Shown: positions 50,849-61,113 of the stretch, piece after piece
Numbering within the stretch: the stretch's first letter is position 1
How the letters are laid out: each line of letters begins with the position of its first letter
Source of the DNA: Candolleomyces eurysporus
Lineage: Eukaryota; Basidiomycota; Agaricomycetes; Agaricales; Psathyrellaceae
Direction: 5' to 3'
Assembly: GCA_027579435.1 (NCBI GenBank)
Contig: JANBPK010000786.1
Location: 2,918-66,917 of the forward strand
DNA: 64,000 nt
Made by a program: the position numbers and the translations under genes
Notes under the pieces: generated by a model
What the model saw: only the letters and a program-made list of their open reading frames with translations
Databases searched by the model: none
Told to the model about the DNA's origin: nothing

Positions 50849-51735
50849 TTATTCCGACACAAGGTGAAAGAACTTTGACGGAGAAAACTCGTTCGCAAGG
50901 TGAATTTGCTCTGAAGGTTTCCCTGATTTTCTTCCAGTTCTCTAGTGGGCCTTCTCACTTGATTTATGCCCTCCATCTCCGCCATGCTCCATCTTGTCCT
51001 TGACGTTCTCAAACACGAGCATCCGTTGCCATCCAGCGGAGAAACTTCCATTTCCACCGCGGAGAAAGTGTTCAGATGTGATATAAATAATCTTTGACAG
51101 TGGATCGCCCACTGAATGTGATGTGAAGAGTGTATCACCGTTCTCTGGATCCATGCAATCGCGGAGTGGCTCCTCTGAGTAGCTGCTCGTATTTGGTTCC
51201 GAACACTTCAGACATGTGAGCAATTCGGGAGTCGGGGTGATTTCATTCAGAGTCTAGACCTCCAGCGGAACGGGGGAAGGAGGGAAGGTCGTTGCTTTCG
51301 TGCGAGTGGCGACACTCAAGTAGTAAGTAACATGCCTCAGAATAGCGCGGGGTGGAGTATCAACAATTGCATCCCGCTACGAGCCACTGGGAACTCATAT
51401 TCTGTACTCCATCGCCTCACGGCATTGGAGAATGTCAGACCGTGCGTTCCGTCGCTCCTTTAGCGGAAGCAACACACCAGCAAGACAATATCACCGCCAA
51501 TGAGATAGTGATTATCATATCTCGAAAGAAATGAACGGTTTCTGTCAAAGGTTCTCACCATTCGACGTCGTCATGAGACCGAGGAGCTCGAGAAGAAGCC
51601 AGGGTCCATGTCGGTAACTGCGGATGGTGGCGAACTCTGTCCTTCACTCAATCACAAAACAACTGGCATTCGCTTCGCTTCCTTGAAGGTTTCCTTTCAA
51701 GGTCAAAGAGAACAATCGATGAAAAGAAAAGGATA
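50849..51735 (-). pseudogene. Decayed multi-exon gene of unknown family
   Basis: From about 51,735 the minus frame reads SLTLKGNLQGSEANASCFVI E, TGA, RTEFATIRSYRHGPWLLLEL, LGLMTTSN. After a GTGAGA intron the next frame runs ERRNARSDILQCREAMEYRI, TGA, then TAG, RDAIVDTPPRAILRHVTYYL, VATRTKATTFPPSPVPLEV, TAG, TLNEITPTPELLTCLKC, PLRDCMDPENGDTLFTSHSV and ITSEHFLRGGNGSFSAGW. A clean 48-nt intron (50911-50958, GTGAGA...CTTCAG) joins to KQIHLANEFSPSKFFHLVSE-stop. The last 300 nt are free of stops. All four internal stops are C-to-T derivable. Exons further upstream (to about 52.4 kb) are possible. Confidence 0.35.
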
Positions 51736-52572
51736 AGTTAGACTATGGATGCAAAATGTTGGGGAGATGATTCAATGGCGTTGACACCAACGTCAAAGAT
51801 CTGGGAAGGCTAGAGCGTGTGGCGGACCTCAGTACTTTCAAAACCCCATTGTAATCGAAACCCGCGAACCAGTCGAGTTATTGTCTGTAAGATCATCGTC
51901 GCGTCAACTGCTGTGAACCCGGTACAGTATACGATGGAGACTCTAGTCAACTTCCGTAAGATACAGATAAAAAGCCTACTGAGAGATAATAGAAATCATG
52001 ATCCGTCCATTCCAGAGCATCCACAAAGACTGCCTCGCCAGAGGATATCTCCTTCAATTTACCGCTGCCAATTGAAACCTAGCCGACGTCGTGCTGCGTG
52101 TAACGCTTCTCGCCACAGAAAGGCCCATACGGGGAGATATTCCTGCAGGTGGCAGCGCTCCAGAACCCATGAATTACACTGTCACCCCGGATTTCCCATT
52201 GGATGCCGACTACTAAAACGAGCCGTGACGTCAGAGGTATTGACGGGTCAAACTTGCCTTCCTGGTCCAGGATCTCTACCCTCTGACCCTTCACTCTGTG
52301 TAGACGAGCGTCCAGGATACTCATGCAAGCTCCGCCGCTGCATATGTATTGCGTTTGCTAACGATAGATCGACTCCCGAGCGCTGGCGGGACTTATCGAT
52401 ATTGTTATCTATATCCACATCTCTTGAGGGCATGGGCACGGCACGGTGCATGTGAAACGAAGTACTGGTGCTGGGGCGTAAGCTCATTGAATACCACCAC
52501 GAGACCTGTGATACTCACGGATGCCAGATAATTGCCCATGGGTCGTGGTAGGCGACCTTCGGATGGTATCTG

Positions 52573-52935
52573 CTATGTCTCTACTCCACCTCGTTCCCAA
52601 TGATTGTATGGTACCATTACCTCACAGTTTTGAACTTGAGGCCTTGGGTTTTGATTCATAGGTTCCTGGACTAATGAGAATTGNAAACGCCCGACACTGT
52701 CGGTAATAGTCTTGGCGCAGTCGACGTGGCCAACATTATCGTATACAAAGGGGCGACAAGCTCGAACGAACCAAGGTTGAACGCTCTCGACATTGGTCTC
52801 TCTCTCAAGGTAGAATTTTCCTCGATATGTCAATCCTCTTCCGCCGTTCCCCGGGCATCCTGGTCCACCTCGCTTACTGATTGCGTCAAGACCCCACCTG
52901 CCAGCGGGAGCAAGTCCATCGGCGGCCGACAGCAC
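52573..52935 (-). pseudogene. Coding remnant, possible 3' exon of the repeat-bearing gene
   Basis: A minus open frame of about 115 codons: ENVLSAADGLAPAGRWGLDA, ISKRGGPGCPGN, KFYLERETNVESVQPWFVRA, CRPFVYDNVGHVDCAKTI, to a stop at 52573. Composition is protein-like. It lies downstream of the donor that ends the tandem-repeat exon, but the phase does not match with the acceptor I can see (TCTTAG), so the link is unproven. Confidence 0.25.
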
Positions 52936-53049
52936 GTTCTCCCAAGTCCCGGAAAACTAAGACTCCAAAAAAATGTGAAATAAATGTAGGTTGAACAGAT
53001 ATGAGACCGAGAACAGATCAGGAGGCCACAAAGAAGAAACTACCTTACG

Positions 53050-54646
53050 AGGGGTCCTGCTTAACCATCCAGTGGTCGTTCCGGGACTTCGACTGCCTCG
53101 AAGTGCTGCCACCCTTGTCGTTCTGAGGTACCTCCGCCACCCTTATCTGCTTCAGAATGCTTATGGCTTCGTTCCCGGTCTTCGGCCGTCTCAAACTACT
53201 ACCACACCAGTCGTTCTGAGGTGCCTCCGCCTCCCATTTCCGCTTCGAACTACGCGTAGCTTTGTTCCCAGACTTTGGCTGTCTAGAACTGCTACCACCC
53301 TGGTCGTTCTGAGATGCCGTCTTACTCGCTTTGAACGACGTAGAAATCGAGTCACAGGCAACTCGGTACTGTCTGAAATGAACAGGATTTTGCGTTTTGT
53401 AGTTGCAAAACCAAGGCGACGGTGAAATTCAGGAGGTCCAGGAGAAGGGGTTCAGGAAAAGGGGCTTCAGTCTTTGCATCATCACGAGTCGTATTCCACT
53501 GGCAGCCGTCGGAAGCTAGAGCGTCTTCAGAATATTTTCGAGAGTGCCATAGTTGTCCAGCTTGAAGAGTGAATGATGATTGACCCAACTTGACCCTCCA
53601 TATGATTGAACATCTCTTGGGACGCGCTTTCTTTGAACACCCGCAATGTGTCGTTATACCACTTCTCGAGCAGGGTATTCCTGGGAATGTGAAGGGACCT
53701 TAGCAAAGAGGTACCCAAGATCAATGTCTCGTTAGCCCTGCAAGTTTGATGTCCTCCTCGTCAGTGGCAAGTTGCGCCATGGGATCGACACCCCTCTTTC
53801 CAAGTGAAAGAGAGTTGAGGAGTGCCAGGAATGAGTGGGGTTGTTAGCGCCTTCGATAATGATAAGTCCAGGTCAATCAGCACCGATGATATAGACCATA
53901 GAGTCGGTGAAGAAGATGAAGGTTCGCCACTGGCGGTTCAGAAGCTCCATCAAGCGGCCAGATATCCGAGCAAGAGTCTGGTTAGTATCCTGTGTTGTCA
54001 AGAGGAAGGAGGCGCCCCCGAATACCCCAACCTTCGTGGTCTTGACTCACCAACAAGTCCGCCATATCCAGTTGGGTCCGCCAATCCTCCAGAGATCCGT
54101 CGCTCCGCAGCTGGCCAGGGTATGTCGAAGGATCTAGGCAGTTTTTCTTCATTAGATACGGTCAGGATGATTGGAGGCGTTGAGAACAGTACAGTTGGGT
54201 AGAAGTAGTTAGAGATCCTCCTCCAACTGCACGAGGGAGAACGTGAGTGGGTAAACTAGCAAAATAGTGGGGCTTACGAGGGAGTTGTACATGTCCTTCT
54301 CGGTGACCCTTAACTCGCTTTTTCCTTTCATAGACCGCATAGCACTTCTCCACGACGAGGTCCTTGTCCCACTGTTTCCTCAAATTGAGCACCGCCGTGA
54401 TTGGGACATTGGTGAAATATTTCCTGTTACCCAACGCCTCCGGGCGACACCCTCGTGGACGCTTTGGGGAACAGAGCTTCATATATCCCTTCATGGACAT
54501 GGGGGGCCACCATTTGTCCATTGATATCGGTGGATATTTATTTCTTGGTGTCGACTTCGAGAAAAACAACTTTTCGTCTTGCTCACAGGCGCCTGCCAGG
54601 ACACGTGAGTACGATACACGGCGCGATGGTTATGAGACGAGTTACC
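53050..54646 (-). pseudogene. Decaying multi-exon gene with 31-residue tandem repeats
   Basis: Minus-strand frames joined by canonical introns: KINKFVLAWLELGG and LAGTLLLFVEEKMFVKQKP | 53-nt intron (54593-54645) | EQDEKLFFSKSTPRNKYPP, MDKWWPPMSMKGYMKLCSPK, RKQWDKDLVVEKCYAVYERK | 51-nt intron (54227-54277). Then comes PSTYPGQLRSDGSLEDWRTQ LDMADLL | 73-nt intron (53978-54050) | TLARISGRLMELLNRQWRTF IFFTDSMVYII, and ANETLILGTSLLRSLHIPRN TLLEKWYND. After a frame change: FKLDNYGTLENILKTL, TAG, LPTAASGIRLVMMQRLKPLF, TGA, SPSPWFCNYKTQNPVHF and the repeat region. The start of the first part (FRIEVVDRTLFKINKF) faintly recalls a BTB domain, but that is speculation. Family otherwise unknown. Confidence 0.35.
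53078..53340 (-). repeat. 93-bp tandem repeat, about 2.8 copies, in frame
   Basis: Copies begin at 53078, 53171 and 53264 (plus-strand landmark GTTCC), a period of exactly 93 bp. In the minus frame the units are QNDQGGSSSRQPKSGNKA, QNDWCGSSLRRPKTGNEA and QNDKGGSTSRQSKSRN, spaced by basic or acidic linkers (KRKWEAEAP). The unit is 31 codons, so copy-number change does not shift the frame. Divergence between copies is high, so the array is not recent. Confidence 0.8.
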
Positions 54647-54989
54647 TGGTTTCTGTTTTACAAACATTTTCTCTTCGACGAATAGTAGGAGAGTTCCAGC
54701 TAGTCGGTTTAGAAAATCGACAGCGTCATAGTGGATTCGGTATAAGCGGATTCCCCCGGATCCACCAAGCTCTAGCCAAGCAAGCACAAACTTATTGATT
54801 TTGAACAAAGTTCTGTCGACAACTTCAATGCGAAAAAAGAAGGGACGGCGTCCAGGCGTGAAAGCGAAGTCATTCGATTTTTCACATTGTCGGAACTCCG
54901 TAACGGTCTGCGGAACCACCCTCTTTCTTGCAGTGTGATATACTCGAAGTTCATCTTTCTTGACGCTTGCCGTTGCATGGCAAGAAGAC

Positions 54990-56287
54990 AAGGGTGGGGA
55001 AAGCTGCCACTTGTGTAGTGGGCCGTCAAGTGGCATGTTCTGCGGCCACTTTGGGGTCACTTATGTACACTTGCGGTAAGGCATTACCAAAAGCCCATTT
55101 ATGGGGAAACAATCTCATACTACGATTCATTTGACAGAAGCCATCTACGTCTTGTTGGCACAGAACCCTCCCCACATTATGTGTAGAATCGGGGATCAAC
55201 CTTCTTGATTACTGTCCGCCCGAGTCGGTCGACCATTTAGCAAGACTGCCCTCGAGTTGTGGAAGACATGTCCGGGAGGGCGTCCCGGAAAGCGGCTCCA
55301 ACAGTCAAGCCGTCCCGTACTCCTCGCAGGTGCTGCGGACCCTGAAGGTATGGTCACCAGTGCCCATTAACATCGGAGGTGGGTACACTATACCCAAGTA
55401 TAGCATACCTCCTCAAAGAGGCAAGTCTCGCTCAGTGCAGCGGGTCGTGAAGGTGACGAGAGGGCTTCCCGTCGCTCCCCTCATTTGTAGGCTTCTACCG
55501 TGCCATGAAATTACTTCAGGGAGTGTGCTGTCAGCAAGCATGGAGGTGCCTACGACCCCCACGTTCACCGGCACATGACAATGAATAGATGCCTTATCCA
55601 AAGCCAAAAACAAGCGAGATGAAATGAACTGAAATGCGGGGTAATTAAGCGAACCTACTTATGTGTACCTCGCTGTCAACTGACTGCCTTCCTCCCTGAG
55701 GGGAGGCCGCGTAACCACCTTGGTTATAATCTAGGCCTGCTCTGCACCCTTTAGGTTCGAGTTATCAGCACGTAATGAACAGCGGACAATTTGAGCTTGC
55801 CGCAGGGCCGTTTCATTTTCATCTCGCTCTCTTTCAAAGTGTTCTTCAACCAGTCGAAACTGATTCTCCCGCCACAGGGTTCATACAGCAGTTACCGATT
55901 CCAGAATCCAGTGAACGCGAAAGATAAGGGGAGGCGAAATAGCCGGTTGATCAAATCGTCGTTATTACAGCTAGATAGCAAAGAAGGGAAAAAACGAAAT
56001 TAATGGATGCATTACATCTAATGATAAAGAGGAAATCGTCACGAGAACAGCCATGTCAGCCTTCCCCTCGCCGATGGTGATGGTCGAACCCAGGTTTCAA
56101 TAGAGGTGTGTGCGTGATCATAATCCATCCGTGTTGAACGTTAAAACTCGTGTACATACTAGGCCCGCAGTGTGTGTCATGTTGGTGTCGTGCGGGCCGA
56201 AAGGAAGAAATGGTTGATAAATGACAGCCAGCGGAAAGATGCATGCAAAAAGGCTTGTCAAATCAGAGAGGTAAGGGAGGACGTGCC
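54990..56287. other. Spacer between the decaying gene and the permease
   Basis: Nothing supportable. Short frames on both strands without motifs. The last few hundred bases are likely the permease 3' UTR. Confidence 0.4.
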
Positions 56288-58947
56288 TCATGACATGACC
56301 TTCTGATTGTCTTTTTGGGTGGGGGCGTCTTGCGTTACGACCTCGACGCTGTCGTCGTGGAGGTTGGACTGGGGTCCGATATAGTGACGCCTGGCAGCGG
56401 CGAAGTACCAAATGCTGAAAATGGAACTCCCATTGAGTCGATGTGAAAGTTATAATAGGAAATACGCTTACTATGCAAGGATAATGACGCAGGCAGTGAT
56501 AACCTTATATGGAGAGAAACGGGATTGAGAATCATACAATTGATAATTCGGTGTCAAGGGAAAGACTTACGGATGCGTAGTTCATAGTTTCCGGTGTAAC
56601 AGGCAAATAAACCGGCAGCGAAAAGATGACGCAGATGAACAACGTCCACAAAATGCAGACAACGTTACAGAAGACGCCCAAAAATCCACTACCCATGTAG
56701 AAAGGGCCAGGTTTGAACATGACGTCTGGATGATTGGCAAACACCCGACGGCAGAAGATGGGAATGACATAACTCAAATCGAGTGCCATGGCCGTCAAGG
56801 AGAAGATAGCGCCAGCTGCAACAGGGGAGGCCAGATCGAGGAGTCCAGGCAAAATGGAAACGAAGGTCGTGAGCCAGATCGCGCGCAAGGGCGTGTGAGT
56901 CCTCTTGTTGTTCTTGCCAAAGTAACCAGCATCAGGCAGACCTGGGATCGAGGAGAAAGGTCAGCTTGCTGAAGAAACGATCTTGACTCATTTTGATGTT
57001 CGAACACCCACCATGATCTCGACTGAAGGCGTAGAGTGTCCGCGACGCTGCTTGCAAAGCGGTTTGGACGACGAAGAAGGCGGTCATGCAAACGAACACC
57101 CAAATCGTCAAGGCACCACCCTTTCCAAGGCGGAGCACAAGGATCTGAAAGATGTCGCATTGGTATTGGCGATAAATTCAATTCAATTCAAGGAGTTGCT
57201 TACGTCCAAGAAGGCAGAGCCAGAGGAGGTTTCTTGAAGGGCCTCACTTCGAGGGTTCGCTTGTCAGACAAGTACTGACTTTCAACTTTGTTGATCAACT
57301 CACAATGGTCCCGAGCAGAGGACGACGATGATGTTGAGGAGCCAGCCGATAAGACCGGTACCGATGACTGAGAGCTTGTGAGATTGGAGGCGTGAAATCA
57401 AATGATGAGGGGAGCTGACCAGCAATGAAGATGGCGGAAGGCGCTACAGAAGACATTCAGTTCGAGACTTTTTCGTACAAAGCGCCAGGCCAACTTACCC
57501 GCATACGCCGCACGCTTGACTTCCTCGCTAATCGATGGGTTAGAAGACTCAACCTTGATGCTACGTGCTATACCCTACTCACGAAATGTGCGCTGTTGCA
57601 TCGTAATCTGTCATCTGAAGAACGCAGAACATCAGGATCGGTAAACGACAAGTATAATGGAATGATACTCACCGTCCATTGGACCGAAAGGAGACCGAAT
57701 AGGAAAGCCAGCCCCGTGTTCCAACCTCCAGTCTGGTTAATGACACCTTCAGATCCAAAGACATATCTCGCGGGATGCATTTCAGATCGTGGCGTCTTCG
57801 CCAAGAGAGTAATGATGATAACTAATGAGATGGTGAGTTTAATTGAAAGGTCTCAATACCAGGTCTAGGCTTACTGAAGGTGGTTCCAAGATTGACGAAG
57901 ACGAATCCTTTAGTGAGACCCGCCAAGTGCCGTGTAGCCAGTGAGTTCTAGCGGAACGGAAAGTCGGTCATCGAGATACTTCTAGACGGAAATCAGGCAC
58001 CACGTACAAGTAGTCCATGGACGACCAGAAGACCAGCGAATAGCCCCACGGTTTTGCCCTGAAAGTCGATGCATGGAATCAGTACGGTTCGGAGTCTTTG
58101 TAGAGCAGAGCTCATACGGAGGTAATGGTGAAGTTGCCGTCCTAAACATGTTCATGAGTCAAAGGGAAGAGCTGGGGGCTTTAGATGGCAGCTTACCCGT
58201 CCAACGTTTGCAGCAGCAAGAATCATATTCGCCAATCCGAACTCCGTCGACGAGATACCAGCGATTTGTCCTAGAGATGGGGGCGTTCGATTATGAGGGG
58301 ATCATTTTCCGAGGGGCAAGCAAGCATACCGAGAATGTTCAGCCATCCAACAAGCCACCCCACCCTCGCGCGATACGTCTTGGGGACTAGTTGTGCAGAA
58401 GCAGTGTATCTAGGGGATGACGTCAGTCTCGAAGAGGTCCTATATTTAAAAAAATCACTTACAGTCCACCGCAAGTGGGATACGCGCTAACGATTTCCGC
58501 AATACTGGCGCCAAGAGTGAAGCACATGGTCGCTCCCAGAATCCAGCACCATGTTACCTAACAAATGATTAAACGTCCAACTCTTCGTCACTTGTGGGAG
58601 GATAGGAACCTACACTGGAAGGGCCGCCGGTGAAGAGAGGAGTGTTGAAAGTCGTCGCGATACTGGAGCACAGGCCCTGTAGGAGTCGTCAATCCAAGGG
58701 AATGTGTCGCAGGAGCCGAAAAGGGGGGTCCATACCATGATACTGAAGGCGAAGCTGATCTGAGGGCGAACAGACGACGATTAGCTACTACAGGAACTTC
58801 GAGGAAAGGGATACATACCGTAGCCAGGTTCGTGAACTCTCGCTTGAACGAGGGCTTGTACCCCAACGCCAACAGCTCCCTGTCATCCTCGTCCGTGGTC
58901 TCAATGGTGACCGACGCGGTATCGAGCTTTTTGTCGTCCGTCGACAT
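56288..58947 (-). CDS. APC-superfamily amino-acid/GABA/choline-type permease
   Basis: Plasma-membrane proton symporter of the fungal Uga4/Hnm1-like group by overall look. The start at 58947 gives MSTDDKKLDTASVTIETTDE, then the family signature LLALGYKPSFKREFTNLAT. Later: FNTPLFTGGPSSV, TWCWILGATMCFTLGASIAE IVSAYPTCGGLY, LVPKTYRARVGWLVGWLNIL, AKTPRSEMHPARYVFGSEG, GWNTGLAFLFGLLSVQW, a helix before a DAxxHxSEE-type loop, GGALTIWVFVCMTAFFVVQT, ALQAASRTLYAFSRDHG, THTPLRAIWLTTFVSILPGL and YVIPIFCRRVFANHPDVMF, GPFYMGSG, to KDNQKVMS-stop. About 12 membrane helices are expected and most are visible. The gene is split by ten or more introns of about 50-80 nt. Substrate cannot be told from sequence. Confidence 0.88.
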
Positions 58948-61113
58948 GGTTGATAGCAGGAAAAGGGTCTCGTCTGTTCAATACGACAGAGTGGTATACA
59001 AGTAGGGAAACCGTAGACAGCGGGAAACGGAGTGGGCTTCTAAAGGCTCCTTAGATTGGAATTGAATTGGCACCACGGGGTCCGAGTATACGTTGAAAGC
59101 TCGACGATAAGCCCGTCGTGGTCGCCGTCGGTGGAGGTGAGGGTCCGTCAGTCACACGACTGCTTGCTCAGACTGAGAAGAGGTCAAGAGGCAAGAGCTC
59201 GCCAGACAAAGACCAGTATGATCTTACTTTTGATTTTGATTGAGAAGCACATGCTTTCTCTATCCAATCCAGCATGTTGCATCTGAAAACTGCAGGGGTG
59301 GGTTTAACGAGAAATTTTGATCCTCAAAGCGTGGGAGGCGATAAGGTTATATGGACGCACCCCACCAATACCCCGGGTCCCCCTGGTTGCGTCGGACTTG
59401 CACACCGTCCGAGGACTGAACGAGTTGGTATAGAGGTATCCTCCCTCCTCCTCGACCCGTCCGGGCTCACACTCGGCCTGCAGGACCAAGAGTTCAGCCC
59501 ATCTAGACTCCTATGCAAGCCATAGCATGCACAAAGCAGTCCTGAATCCGTCGTCCCTCGGGCAAGGAACAGACATCATTCCGCGTTGGAAATGGTTTAT
59601 CCAGCATACCGCACTGACTGCCGAGCGTCATCGTCCGGACAGCTTCGACAACATCCCTCCTTCTTTTCATTCCTTCTCTGCGCCTAGCTGCACCTCTACT
59701 GTGGGTCTGTGGCGTTTTAAAGCCCCGTTGTAGTGAGATGGGGCGTCGAACGCATGGTGTGCTCACCTTGGTAGTCGACGAACGGAGAAAAGCCATACGA
59801 GCGATCCGGAAGCTGCCTTGCTGGCTCCCGATCATTTTGCTTGGCAACTGCAGCCACCACAGTCAGAGCAGGAAACAAGGAAAGTGGAGGGAAGAATGGA
59901 GCTCAAAGATAACTCAGCTGTTATTGGAAGTGGGGTCAGTATGCCGAAGGAGTTACCCACACCTCATTCTATTTTTTCCAACCATCGGAGCCGGCACCAG
60001 GAGGCTGGTCCGAGTCTACAAACTCTGGGGGTTTGCAGATAAGAATCATATTGGTATTATATCATACGTAGAACGACATAATCGACAGATTCATGGATAT
60101 AGCTACTACTCTTACGGTACTTACTTTTGTAGCCCGTATCGTATCATCTACGGCCAAAGCCCAAGGCAAAGAGAATTGAAAGACGACGAGAAAATGGGGG
60201 AAAAACTAACTAGCTAAAACGTATTGTTGGTAAATAACATACAGCAAGAAAGCAAAGAGGACAGCAAAGCGAGGAGATAATAGACAGCGATTCGAAAGCG
60301 AGAACGAGAACGACGACAAGNAAAAAAGGCGTTTGGCTAACCAGTCATGAAAGACGCACGCGCAGTAATCCATATAGAGTGAACGAATAAATAGAAAAAC
60401 ATGCAATGCGTGGACGANGGGGGGGGAATACGATGGACATTGAGAATGCAAAACAGAAATGCACGCTAAAATGTTACACTTGCCTCAAAAGAACAAACAG
60501 ACAGACAGGAGAGGAAAACGGAAGTCGGAATGCATCCTATCACGTAGCCGCGACAGGCACTCGTCTCCGAGGCGTTGACGCCACTATGGCTGATCTCCGA
60601 GTACCGACTAGCCTACATAACTGGCGCTCGGAGGGTGACAGTGTGTTAAGTAGGGAGAAATAGACCTCTTAGGACTTTATTTCGGGGTCTAAGTGGAATT
60701 AGCTGAAAGGGCTGACAGTACTTGAGAGAGAGGAGTGCCCCCGAGCATGCATGAATCTTAGCAAATCGCAAGTGCATTCGTTCTACCGAAATTGTCGACA
60801 TGAGACGGAGATATGTGTTAAAAGTATGCATGGTGAATGAGTGATATGCGTGCGTATAATAGTCGGAGAGCTGGCAGCTCGTCTATGCCACCTTCGAAGT
60901 CCCGAAAAAGAACGAAGGGGGATACAACTAAGTGGGCATGTAAGCGAAAGGAAAAAAATCCAAACCAGACAATGCAGACGATAACAGGGGTAATGCGATA
61001 CACTAGAATTAACTAGAAAAGGGTATAAAGGCAGTGAAAAAACAGTCGGGGAGCAAGGGGTTTAAAATACGCTACCAAACAACCTCCTCTGCTGTTGCTG
61101 CTTAGGCTGGGGA
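58948..61113. other. Intergenic region between MGM1 and the permease
   Basis: About 2.2 kb. Contains the permease promoter on the left and the MGM1 3' UTR on the right (A-rich on the plus strand at about 60,150-61,000). Frames at 59,503-59,847 (minus) and 59,738-60,217 (plus) lack motifs and splice context. Confidence 0.45.

Noticed and set aside
52573..54990. FunK1 kinase assignment for the decaying gene
   Set aside because: The Ser/Arg/Lys-rich tail recalls such kinases, but no HRD-type catalytic loop or other kinase motif is visible.
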